Origin: a virus
Reading direction: 5' to 3' (one strand)
Virus record (IMG/VR): IMGVR_UViG_3300005663_000102
Coordinates: 1 to 40,995 of that record
DNA length: 40,995 nt
Both the position numbers and the translations under genes were made by a program. Of the stretch, positions 30,688-36,566 are shown piece after piece. Position 1 is the stretch's first letter; every line of letters starts with the position of its first letter. Under the pieces are notes generated by a model, which saw only the letters and a list, made by a program, of their open reading frames with translations, had not been told where the DNA came from and did not search any database.

Positions 30688-30867
30688 ATGACAACAATCA
30701 ACAAGCATTATATCTTACACCTTGCAGACGAAGATGGCACAATTCTCGATAGTATCGACCTCTTCGAGTACAACCTTGATAAATCCATAGCACAGAGTGA
30801 TATTTGCCATACCATACAATATGCCATTGAGGTTTGGGAACAACAGCAAGAGAAAAAAGGCAGCTAA
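30688..30867 (+). CDS. Hypothetical early protein (59 aa)
   Basis: A 59-residue frame starting MTTINKHYILHLADEDGTIL, acidic, with a beta-hairpin followed by helices. AAAGGGGGCAAGGCG precedes the ATG. It is the first gene after the strong rightward promoter, the location of early takeover or regulatory genes. No family is recognised. Confidence 0.65.
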   Translation: MTTINKHYILHLADEDGTILDSIDLFEYNLDKSIAQSDICHTIQYAIEVWEQQQEKKGS

Positions 30868-30894
30868 CCTAACAAATAGAATAAAGGAGGGATA

Positions 30895-31089
30895 ATGAAA
30901 AAAGGTAGCTTAGAAGGGCTAGCCTTGGATAGAATAAAAGAATTATTAGAAGTGATTGAGCGTTCCATAACAAGAGAATGTGCGGACAAAGGCGAAGAAC
31001 TTAAATCTGGCACTCACTTGTGTGATATTTCGGTAGCTAATACTGATGCCAAAAGATGGGTTAGGGCATTACTGGAAGAACTGACATAG
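30895..31089 (+). CDS. Hypothetical early protein (64 aa)
   Basis: 64 residues starting MKKGSLEGLALDRIKELLEV, helical, with one Cys pair far apart. GGAGGGATA precedes the ATG. A tandem small-gene layout as in other phage early operons. Function unknown. Confidence 0.65.
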   Translation: MKKGSLEGLALDRIKELLEVIERSITRECADKGEELKSGTHLCDISVANTDAKRWVRALLEELT

Positions 31090-31133
31090 GCGAACTATGA
31101 AGTAGCGAGTGATATTGAACTTAATATATGAAA

Positions 31134-31305
31134 TAGCACCTTAACAATTGAATAGAGCCTGCTGGTGTCCTGTATATCGGTAATCCAGCTTGGATGATAG
31201 CTGATGAGCCAAAGGCACAAGCCCTCAATGTCCGTCTAGTTCAAAATAGCTAACCGCTTGACTATCTGGCCGGGGGTTGAGGTCCCCGGTCAGCCGTGAG
31301 GCGGT
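31134..31305 (+). ncRNA. boxA-like structured intercistronic leader
   Basis: A 240-nt gap between small genes. It opens with GCACCTTAACAATTGAATAG (31136-31155), whose first 12 bases resemble boxA; the minus-strand leader at 1601-1622 starts alike. Folds follow: GCTGG/CCAGC (31161-31165 with 31185-31189), GCC-AAA-GGC at 31208-31216, and a 10-bp GC helix (31266-31275 with 31284-31293, one G-U, 8-nt loop) inside an outer ACCGC/GCGGT pair (31253-31257, 31301-31305). The final helix has no U-tract. The likely role is antitermination or translational control; this is inference. Confidence 0.55.
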
Positions 31306-31327
31306 AAGTAAATAAAGGAGGGATGAG

Positions 31328-31504
31328 ATGCCACTAACACCTGAACAACAAGAGTTTGTTAAGGAAGTAGATGAGTTCAAGATTCAATCACACAATGTAC
31401 TAAAGGAAGCCCGGGAATTAGATGCTAAAGCCATATCTATTATCAAACGCTTTAACAAGCTTGAGAAAATAATTAAGGATATGGCAAAGGAACACGGATT
31501 ATAA
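31328..31504 (+). CDS. Small coiled-coil early protein (58 aa)
   Basis: A 58-residue frame starting MPLTPEQQEFVKEVDEFKIQ, almost entirely charged helix. GGAGGGATGAG precedes the ATG. It is the first gene after the structured leader. No family is recognised. Confidence 0.65.
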   Translation: MPLTPEQQEFVKEVDEFKIQSHNVLKEARELDAKAISIIKRFNKLEKIIKDMAKEHGL

Positions 31505-31529
31505 TACTCTAGCTGAGGAGGTTTAGAAG

Positions 31530-31742
31530 ATGACCCCGGAAAAGCGATATAAGAAATACCTGAAAGACCTGATTACTCAAGTAGAAATTCATCTTACTGA
31601 TATAGATAAAATTATGAAACTACCTGAGAGCAACAAGAGAGGTCAACTTATCGCCAAATCGTGTAATAACTTGGATTTGGTGAAAGATATGGCAAGGCAC
31701 TTTGGACTTGGTTTGCCCTTCAAAAAGAAAGTAGCACCTTAA
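31530..31742 (+). CDS. Hypothetical early protein (70 aa)
   Basis: 70 residues starting MTPEKRYKKYLKDLITQVEI, basic and helical. GAGGAGG lies upstream. Its last codons (...KKKVAP) run into the second copy of the boxA-like repeat at 31732, so the repeat overlaps coding sequence here. Function unknown. Confidence 0.65.
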   Translation: MTPEKRYKKYLKDLITQVEIHLTDIDKIMKLPESNKRGQLIAKSCNNLDLVKDMARHFGLGLPFKKKVAP

Positions 31743-31758
31743 CAATTGAATGTTAAGG
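31732..31758 (+). repeat. Second boxA-like repeat, inside a hairpin
   Basis: TAGCACCTTAACAATTGAAT (31732-31751) is an exact 20-bp copy of 31134-31153. Here it is extended into a 7-bp inverted repeat, CCTTAAC with GTTAAGG (31737-31743 and 31752-31758), that would hide the boxA-like core in a stem. Confidence 0.7.
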
Positions 31759-31771
31759 AAAGGAAGGGAAG

Positions 31772-31918
31772 ATGTCGCCAACAATGATTAGGTATCTCAG
31801 GGACAATTACTGCCTACAGTTTGGACATTGTAAGCTCCGTTCTCACCCTTGCATCAAGAACCTGGAGGAAGTGAGGGTTGTATGTATGGAGTGTAAGAAA
31901 TTATCGAGAGGAGGTTAG
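31772..31918 (+). CDS. Small zinc-binding-like protein (48 aa)
   Basis: A 48-residue frame starting MSPTMIRYLRDNYCLQFGHC and ending with VCMECKKLSRGG. Cys residues at 14, 20, 27 and a CxxC near 38-41 suggest a zinc site. GGAAGGGAAG lies upstream. It follows the boxA-like hairpin. Function unknown. Confidence 0.6.
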   Translation: MSPTMIRYLRDNYCLQFGHCKLRSHPCIKNLEEVRVVCMECKKLSRGG

Positions 31919-31962
31919 TATGAAGAAGTATCAGATAATATATGCTGAAAGGGGAAGGTTTA

Positions 31963-32388
31963 ATGTTTGAAGTTAAATATAAGGCGCTGAGTTTTAAGCA
32001 ACCTTGGGCGTGGTTGATGTGTAAGGGATTTAAGGATATAGAGAATCGGAATTGGCAAACAAGATTCAGGGGGCGGATTTATGTCCACGCTAGTAAATCG
32101 CAATCAGATATGGACAAGGAGACTCTAGCTTTTATGCTGAAACGATTGTCGAACAGGCAAGCTAGTGAGTTTATGCTTGCTTATAGCCGATTGACTTTTG
32201 GGGCGATAATAGGCGAGCTAAATATTACTGGATGTGTGGATTTACACCCTAGCCCGTGGTTCTTTGGAAAGTATGGTTTTATGGTTAGCGAGCCAGTCCT
32301 TTATGACAAGCCAATCCCGTGTAGGGGTAAACCTAGTTTTTTCACCCCAGAGCTAACTGAAGTGAGTATCTTTAAGTTGGGGCAATGA
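31963..32388 (+). CDS. ASCH-domain protein
   Basis: 141 residues from the ATG at 31963 (GGGGAAGG upstream; an ATG 21 bases earlier lies in a repeated leader). The N-terminus has the ASCH/PUA-like signature: ALSFKQPWAWLMCKGFKDIE, then NRNW and RGRIYVHASK, and later FGAIIGELNITGCV. ASCH proteins are predicted to bind RNA or act in translation and nucleotide-related control; phage members are common. Trp and Lys in the QPWAWL and NRNW motifs line the predicted pocket. The role in this phage is unknown. Confidence 0.9.
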   Translation: MFEVKYKALSFKQPWAWLMCKGFKDIENRNWQTRFRGRIYVHASKSQSDMDKETLAFMLKRLSNRQASEFMLAYSRLTFGAIIGELNITGCVDLHPSPWFFGKYGFMVSEPVLYDKPIPCRGKPSFFTPELTEVSIFKLGQ

Positions 32389-32407
32389 AGTAGAGAGTGA
32401 TATAGAA
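32374..32407 (+). repeat. 34-bp dispersed repeat, copy 1
   Basis: The 34 bases from AAGTTGGGGCAATGAAGTAG onward are identical to the minus strand at 40249-40216. Diverged partial copies lie at about 31096-31117 (plus) and 40965-40995 (minus). The ASCH stop codon lies inside. The shared core includes ATGAAGTAG and GATATAGAA and precedes a gene each time. Confidence 0.85.
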
Positions 32408-32423
32408 ATTAAAGGAGGTCAAG

Positions 32424-32699
32424 ATGACAGATAAACTGGTGGAGAAGTGCTTGTTGACACCTGAAGAAATGAAAGAGGCGTGGCTAAAAGCCTGTAGAGA
32501 GAATACTACACTAGATATGCTCAACTATCCGCAGGTCATAACCAAAGATCAACTAATCAAGGCCATCCCCATCATAGCCGAGGAGATAAAGAGGGAGTTG
32601 GAGTTAGAAAGCTACGGAGACCCTAGAGTTACTGATTGGGTAAAAATCTCTTATAGTGATTGGCACACATTCTGGGAAAAATATAAAGGAGGTAAATGA
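32424..32699 (+). CDS. Hypothetical early protein (91 aa)
   Basis: 91 residues starting MTDKLVEKCLLTPEEMKEAW. Acidic helices (KRELELESYG) end with a Trp-rich tail (WVKISYSDWHTFWEKYK). AAAGGAGG precedes the ATG. It overlaps the next gene by 4 bases. No family is recognised. Confidence 0.65.
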   Translation: MTDKLVEKCLLTPEEMKEAWLKACRENTTLDMLNYPQVITKDQLIKAIPIIAEEIKRELELESYGDPRVTDWVKISYSDWHTFWEKYKGGK

Positions 32700-33130
32700 T
32701 GCAAGAGACTAAACAATTAGAGGAACAAATCAAGGTGGTGGCTGAGGCGAGACAACGGGCACAGAATGCAGTAGCAGTTAAGACCGCCTGTCAAAGAGAA
32801 TGGGTGGACGAGAACAAAGATATGCTTGACATTGTTGTTGCTGTAGCACAAGAAGTAACCGAAGCCGAAGTCAAGCTCCGAGAACTCACACTCCAAGCCT
32901 ATGCTGAGACCGGCAACAAAGCACCGGCAGTAGGTGTGGGTATCAGGGAAGTAACCAAGCTAGACTATGATGGCAAGGTTGCCTTTGACTGGGCTAAGTC
33001 GCACAAGATGGCATTGAAACTAGATGTATCAGCCTTTGAGAAGATAGCGAAGGCAGACACACCTGATTTTGTCAAAATCACTACTGAACCACAGGCTACA
33101 ATAGCTACTGAACTTAATAAGGTGGAGTAA
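32696..33130 (+). CDS. Phage helical protein with C-terminal DFV domain (144 aa)
   Basis: 144 residues. The N-terminal helix is a long coiled coil (KQLEEQIKVVAEARQRAQNA); the C-terminal part has a beta-helix unit VGIREVTKLDYDGKVAFDWA, followed by DTPDFVKITTEPQATIATEL. Proteins with this order occur in phage early or recombination regions; I cannot assign a name. AAAGGAGGTAA lies upstream of tandem ATG codons. A host-nuclease-inhibitor-like role is possible but unsupported. Confidence 0.65.
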   Translation: MMQETKQLEEQIKVVAEARQRAQNAVAVKTACQREWVDENKDMLDIVVAVAQEVTEAEVKLRELTLQAYAETGNKAPAVGVGIREVTKLDYDGKVAFDWAKSHKMALKLDVSAFEKIAKADTPDFVKITTEPQATIATELNKVE

Positions 33131-33196
33131 ACGAACCCATAATCGCCATGAGAGCGAGGTAGAGAAGTATCAGATATATGCTGAAAGGAGGAGGAA

Positions 33197-33472
33197 TTGA
33201 AAGAACTTGAACTTGAAGACCTTACTAAGCAAGAGTTAATAGAGTTAATCAAAAACAATATATACTTTGTTTTCAGTTTCAAACAGCGTGACCTCATAGA
33301 GATTAAATGGAAATCGAAGAATAAGGAAGCTAGTAGAATTATGGGCGAAGCCGTAGAGGAGCAAGCTCTTTACTCAGAGGGAACAGATATGACCAGTCTT
33401 GCAAAATGGGATGAGGCAAGCCCTAGCCAAAGCAGAATAATCACGCACTACAATCTAGGAAAGAGCCGGTGA
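33197..33472 (+). CDS. Hypothetical early protein with TTG start (91 aa)
   Basis: 91 residues starting from TTG directly behind GGAGGAGG, inside a leader that repeats the one before the ASCH gene. The N-terminal LEDLTKQELIELIKNN is a short acidic helix pair, then FSFKQRDLIEIKW. It is the last gene before the rightward terminator. No family is recognised. Confidence 0.6.
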   Translation: MKELELEDLTKQELIELIKNNIYFVFSFKQRDLIEIKWKSKNKEASRIMGEAVEEQALYSEGTDMTSLAKWDEASPSQSRIITHYNLGKSR

Positions 33473-33491
33473 GTCATATCGGCTTTTTCTT
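33461..33491 (+). terminator. Intrinsic terminator of rightward operon
   Basis: AAGAGCCG (33461-33468) pairs with CGGCTTTT (33480-33487), 12-nt loop, then further T-rich sequence. This Rho-independent terminator ends the plus-strand operon that began at 30629 and faces the minus gene at 33508. Confidence 0.85.
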
Positions 33492-33507
33492 TACCTTCCA
33501 AGCCCAC

Positions 33508-33738
33508 TTAGTGCTTGGTTACACGAGAGGCATACTCGTCAAATAGCTCCCTGATTTTATTCTTTTCTGCCCACGGAGGCGGTTCCTTATACTCAGCTAT
33601 ACATTCAGACCAGGGGCAATTCAAACATTCTCCCTTAACCTTGACAATCTTACCGTTTATCACCTTTTTAATGAGGTAATGTTTACAACCCTGATAGTCT
33701 TTATATGTGGGTTCTATGTCTTTCTTTTCAGTAATCAT
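33508..33738 (-). CDS. Small Cys-rich protein (76 aa)
   Basis: 76 residues with four Cys (YQGCKHYL, then GECLNCPWSEC) that could hold a zinc or iron site, and a helical C-terminus. The CxxCPxxxC cluster resembles that of small phage proteins at 36381-36566. It lies convergent to the rightward operon. Function unknown. The 119 bases upstream (to 33857) hold no well-supported gene. Confidence 0.65.
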   Translation of the reverse strand: MITEKKDIEPTYKDYQGCKHYLIKKVINGKIVKVKGECLNCPWSECIAEYKEPPPWAEKNKIRELFDEYASRVTKH

Positions 33739-33857
33739 TGTCCATCTTTCACCACACAGTTCTCATCTACTATAACCTGGGCATAATAAAGTAAAAGCTC
33801 CAATACAGTCGGTCCTCTAGGTTTTTAGTCCCGGCATCTTTTACTTTAGGCATAGCC

Positions 33858-34127
33858 TTAATGTTTTCGCTCCAATATCGTGACGATGCGTCTAGTTGTT
33901 TCAATCCCCATGTTGATAGTCTTATTCATTGATTCCATGTTTCCCTGCATCAGCATCACACCTTGCTGTATTTCGGCATGTTGTTTGTCATTTTGTTTAA
34001 TTAGGGTAGCAACATCGTCAACCAAATGGTGAAAATCGTTTGTTAGAAATTTCCTCCATTCTTTCTGGAAGTCACGAAAGTCCTTTCCCAATTTCTCGAC
34101 GGGGTCTTTCTTCTTTTCCTCGCTCAT
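33858..34127 (-). CDS. Coiled-coil protein (89 aa), possible regulator
   Basis: 89 residues from the ATG at 34127 with AGGAG seven bases upstream; an in-frame start 39 bases earlier lies in the leader. The protein is acidic and helical (DPVEKLGKDFRDFQKEWRKF, LIKQNDKQHAEIQQGVMLMQ) with a basic tail. There is no HTH. It is expressed from an operator-dense divergent region, so a regulatory or structural coiled-coil role is possible. Confidence 0.65.
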   Translation of the reverse strand: MSEEKKKDPVEKLGKDFRDFQKEWRKFLTNDFHHLVDDVATLIKQNDKQHAEIQQGVMLMQGNMESMNKTINMGIETTRRIVTILERKH

Positions 34128-34160
34128 TGTCCTAGCTCCTTTTTTTTTATAGCACCTTTT

Positions 34161-34362
34161 TATCAAGTCTGTCTAACTTGATAAACTTGTCAGCCCTGAC
34201 AATCTGTAGCTAGTATAACACATTTGACCAAAAGTCAACACCTGGAGCAATTATTTTGTGCCTGAGTGAAAATATTTTTGGTGATTTTCTTACTTTTTCT
34301 CACTATTCCTTACATTTTCGGGGTATTTTGAGTAAAAAGTCAAGTTATTGACACTTTGTCAA
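34161..34362. promoter_or_regulatory. Divergent operator region with four dyads
   Basis: Inverted repeats: TATCAAG-N9-CTTGATA (34161-34183); TTGTCAG-CC-CTGACAA (34187-34202, perfect); TTGAC-N5-GTCAA (34224-34238); and TTGAC-N5-GTCAA (34348-34362), overlapped by GTCAA-N4-TTGAC (34339-34352). The 34224 dyad overlaps the -35 and spacer of a minus promoter (GTTGAC 34239-34234, 16 bp, TATACT 34217-34212). This fits autoregulation by a dimeric repressor, which may be encoded outside the window. Confidence 0.6.
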
Positions 34363-34369
34363 CCATATC

Positions 34370-34397
34370 TTGACATCCCCTAGTTTAGGAGTATGAT
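34370..34397 (+). promoter_or_regulatory. Promoter of GIY-YIG gene
   Basis: TTGACA (34370-34375), a 16-bp spacer, TATGAT (34392-34397); the ATG is at 34420 behind AAAGGGGG. It lies 7 bp downstream of a TTGAC-N5-GTCAA dyad. Confidence 0.75.
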
Positions 34398-34419
34398 CCA
34401 CATTAAAGGGGGTGATATT

Positions 34420-34743
34420 ATGGCAGAGACACCAACAATTAGTTGGGCTGGAACATCCGGGGAAAAGTACCTCTACTGGATTTATGCAATTGGAACCTCT
34501 TTTAAAGCTGAACCTGGTAACTATATCTTCGCCAAAGAAACCAAACCCAATACATGGGCACCAGTTTATATTGGTCAAACGGGCAACCTCAGTGAACGCT
34601 TAAATAACCATGATGAAATGCCATGTATCAAGCGAAATGGGGGCACCCATATACATGCCCATATCAATAATGCTGGGGAAACTACACGTTTAGCAGAAGA
34701 AAGAGACTTGGTTTCAAAATGGTCGCCTCCCTGTAATGGATAA
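34420..34743 (+). CDS. GIY-YIG family nuclease
   Basis: 107 residues from the ATG at 34420 (AAAGGGGGTGAT upstream). It contains the GIY-YIG pair in variant form: YLYWIYAIG near residue 17, then APVYIGQTGNLSERLNNH near 48-65, which holds the conserved YIG, a Thr and the catalytic Arg. The later HIHAHIN and EERDLVSKW carry the Glu. The ending KWSPPCNG is typical of small stand-alone members. These act as homing or host-attack nucleases. It is alone on the plus strand, with its own promoter. Confidence 0.85.
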   Translation: MAETPTISWAGTSGEKYLYWIYAIGTSFKAEPGNYIFAKETKPNTWAPVYIGQTGNLSERLNNHDEMPCIKRNGGTHIHAHINNAGETTRLAEERDLVSKWSPPCNG

Positions 34744-34748
34744 ACAGA

Positions 34749-34922
34749 CTAACTAATAACATCAGGTTTATTTGTTTCATCAACAATTGTGCCAGGCGGA
34801 TTACCAAGACACGTTTCAACTGCGTGACCGTTCCTATCTAGCCACTCTAAGAAGTCATCCATTTTGCTGTCAGGAACGGTATACTCCATACTGTTGTTGA
34901 TAAGTAGATGATTACTAGGCAT
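34749..34922 (-). CDS. Hypothetical protein (57 aa)
   Basis: A 57-residue frame starting MPSNHLLINNSMEYTVPDSK, convergent with the GIY-YIG gene, 5 bases apart. AAAGGAGGTG precedes the ATG. Mixed alpha/beta with the DDFLEWLDRNGHAVETCL segment. No family is recognised. Confidence 0.65.
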   Translation of the reverse strand: MPSNHLLINNSMEYTVPDSKMDDFLEWLDRNGHAVETCLGNPPGTIVDETNKPDVIS

Positions 34923-34979
34923 ACTTTCACCTCCTTTCTACGTGTGTCAAGGGGAACATCACCGCAGGTTAGTAATACT

Positions 34980-35111
34980 TCAGGATAGTTCATTTTCCCT
35001 CTGAGGTGTTACGATTGGAATAACCAGTCGCCAACACCTAGAGCAAAATCTTATAATATCGCATGTAATCCATAAATGGCCGTATCCGCATATAGGGCAA
35101 ATTCTTATCAT
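34980..35111 (-). CDS. Small zinc-ribbon protein (43 aa)
   Basis: A 43-residue frame starting MIRICPICGYGHLWITCDII. Cys-x2-Cys at 5 and 8 and Cys-x2-Cys near 23-26 (CSRC) form a zinc-ribbon pattern. GGAGGATTAA precedes the ATG, and it starts one base after the previous gene ends. Function unknown. Confidence 0.65.
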   Translation of the reverse strand: MIRICPICGYGHLWITCDIIRFCSRCWRLVIPIVTPQRENELS

Positions 35112-35405
35112 TTAATCCTCCTCTGGGATAAAGATTACCCATCCCTTCTTACCACACTGCCTTATCAAATTATCGGGATTATGTATATCAAGGGTTTCTT
35201 CGTGATTCCCCTTAGCCTCAATGACAAGAGACCATGTAGTTGTAGCTTCTACCTTTGTGCCATAACTCTTTTTCAATTCCCTCAACATCGCATCAGCACC
35301 AGCTTCATAAGCAGAAAATTCAGGTTGCTCATTCCAACTTTCCTCGCCAAAATCTCCAGTTTTATGAAAGGGATTATCCCAATTCTCTTTAGGTCTCCAA
35401 CTCAT
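35112..35405 (-). CDS. Hypothetical protein (97 aa)
   Basis: 97 residues from the ATG at 35405, chosen for AAAGGAGGAG directly upstream; an ATG 24 bases earlier is weaker. The N-terminus is charged (MSWRPKENWDNPFHKTGDFG), then AYEAGADAMLRELKKSYG and a beta part (TTTWSLVIEAKG, KKGWVIFIPEED). The YEAGADAML motif recurs in small phage proteins of unknown role. Confidence 0.65.
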   Translation of the reverse strand: MSWRPKENWDNPFHKTGDFGEESWNEQPEFSAYEAGADAMLRELKKSYGTKVEATTTWSLVIEAKGNHEETLDIHNPDNLIRQCGKKGWVIFIPEED

Positions 35406-35443
35406 TTTCTCCTCCTTTCCGTTACTCATCAGGCTTAATCAGC

Positions 35444-35472
35444 CTGCAATATAGATTACATTGTGTTAAAAT
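35444..35472 (+). promoter_or_regulatory. Leaderless promoter of HNH gene
   Basis: Weak -35 CTGCAA (35444-35449), a 17-bp spacer ending TGTGT, TAAAAT (35467-35472), six bases, then the ATG at 35479. It matches the arrangement at 18712 and 30546. A palindrome CAGGCT-taatc-AGCCTG lies just upstream (35430-35446). Confidence 0.55.
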
Positions 35473-35478
35473 AAAGTT

Positions 35479-35916
35479 ATGGGAATACAAAACCCCGCAA
35501 ATTTTTGCACTGATTGCGGTGTGATTATATTGAAGGAATCCAAGCGTTGTTATAGTTGTGCCACTAAACATAAATGGGAACAGGGAATTATGCATACGCT
35601 CAGGGGGGCTCAACATCCCCAATGGAGAGGGGGTCGCTTCATCAGTCTTGGATATGTACTTATTTGGTATCCGCAACACCCCCGTGCTTCTAAACAGGGG
35701 TATGTTAAAGAGCATATCCTTATATGGGAGCAATATCATGGTAAGCCTGTGCCGAAGGGGTGGATAATTCATCATCTGAATGGGATTAGAAATGATAATC
35801 GGCCGCAAAATCTGGTTGCTTTTCCAGATAGGAAACATAAACATATTCTTCAAGCTAAGGCTAAACGCATTCAAGAATTGGAAGCTCTCCTTAATCATCA
35901 ATCACAACTCCTCTGA
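35479..35916 (+). CDS. HNH homing endonuclease
   Basis: 145 residues. A zinc ribbon (FCTDCGVII...RCYSCATKH, residues 11-33), then HPQWRGGRF, a DNA-contact linker found in such enzymes, and the HNH core: VKEHILIWEQYHGKPVPKGW followed by IIHHLNGIRNDNRPQNLVAF. A coiled-coil end (KRIQELEALLNH) closes it. It is intact at the HH catalytic pair. It is alone on the plus strand among minus genes, as expected for a mobile insertion. Confidence 0.9.
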   Translation: MGIQNPANFCTDCGVIILKESKRCYSCATKHKWEQGIMHTLRGAQHPQWRGGRFISLGYVLIWYPQHPRASKQGYVKEHILIWEQYHGKPVPKGWIIHHLNGIRNDNRPQNLVAFPDRKHKHILQAKAKRIQELEALLNHQSQLL

Positions 35917-36036
35917 GCGAATTAGCCCCCTATCTTTTAGCCATTGTATGAACTCTTTATAATCAACTCCACCCCAAAGATATTGCATTATCTTGAGCTT
36001 CATTTCTTCTTCTGTTGGGCGTTTATCTTCTGTCAT
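35902..36036 (-). CDS. Small hypothetical protein (44 aa)
   Basis: A 44-residue frame starting MTEDKRPTEEEMKLKIMQYL and ending LKDRGLIRSEEL. AAGGAGAAGTAA precedes the ATG. It overlaps the tail of the convergent HNH gene by 15 bases. Helical and charged; function unknown. Confidence 0.6.
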   Translation of the reverse strand: MTEDKRPTEEEMKLKIMQYLWGGVDYKEFIQWLKDRGLIRSEEL

Positions 36037-36384
36037 TTACTTCTCCTTATCTAATACACAATATAGAGCTAGGGCAGGATTTACCTCTTCTCTGCTTAGG
36101 CTTACCTTGCAAGCCCAATCAACTAGCAGTTTATACAGTGCTTCTCCTCCATAGTGGAACTTATAGACTGGCACAGCATGCAGGAACAGGTTTCCTAATG
36201 CCTCAATGCCAGTAAGGTCAGGCGGTGCTTGATGGGTAGACCCATCTGGATATTCCCAGTAAGGCTGTCGGCACACAATGCCCCCTTCGTAGGCAGTCTC
36301 TTCTTCGGGGAAAGTTTCAAGAGGATGATATACAAGCCCACACCCTTCCCAGAACCTTTCTTCCTGCTCTTTTGTTGGTTTCAT
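36037..36384 (-). CDS. ABA-sandwich/DUF2591-like protein
   Basis: 115 residues. The segment GIEALGNLFLHAVPVYKFHY, then GGEALYKLLVDWACKVSLSR and ALALYCVLDKEK, is a helical pair separated by a short strand; the N-terminal KPTKEQEERFWEGCGL is a charged helix. The ending LALYCVL resembles the C-terminus of the protein at 114-431. Function unknown; phage proteins of this type are widespread. Confidence 0.55.
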   Translation of the reverse strand: MKPTKEQEERFWEGCGLVYHPLETFPEEETAYEGGIVCRQPYWEYPDGSTHQAPPDLTGIEALGNLFLHAVPVYKFHYGGEALYKLLVDWACKVSLSREEVNPALALYCVLDKEK

Positions 36385-36566
36385 TTCTTCCTCCTTATCT
36401 TACAAGCTGGTTGCTCACCATGCCATTCACATAATTTCATATACATCTCACAGTTAGATTGTAGGAATTTCTTACAGGGTACTGTATCTCTAACATGCTG
36501 ATTGGGGGGCTTGTTATCCCCTGATAGATATTGCGGGCAAGTGATATGTATGTAACAGTTTTTCAT
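36381..36566 (-). CDS. Small Cys-rich protein (61 aa)
   Basis: 61 residues with six Cys spread along the chain (NCYIHITC, TVPCKKF, SNCEMYMKLC, PACK). The regular spacing suggests a metal cluster or zinc site, but no family is known to me. It overlaps both neighbours by 4 bases, so it is co-translated with the radical-SAM protein. Confidence 0.6.
   Translation of the reverse strand: MKNCYIHITCPQYLSGDNKPPNQHVRDTVPCKKFLQSNCEMYMKLCEWHGEQPACKIRRKK

Noticed and set aside
31201-31225. Hammerhead-like CTGATGAG with a GCC-AAA-GGC stem
   Set aside because: The stem is followed by ACAAG instead of the essential GAAA, and the flanks do not pair as stems I and III, so a self-cleaving ribozyme is not supported.
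33766-33853. 27-codon minus frame (MPKVKDAGTKNLEDRLYWSF...)
   Set aside because: Too short, with a weak ribosome site and no family signal; it may be a remnant, but it is not reported as a gene.
35422-35901. 159-codon minus-strand frame opposite the HNH gene
   Set aside because: The plus strand has complete zinc-ribbon and HNH motifs; the opposite frame is low-complexity with many Met, Ile, Leu and Pro.
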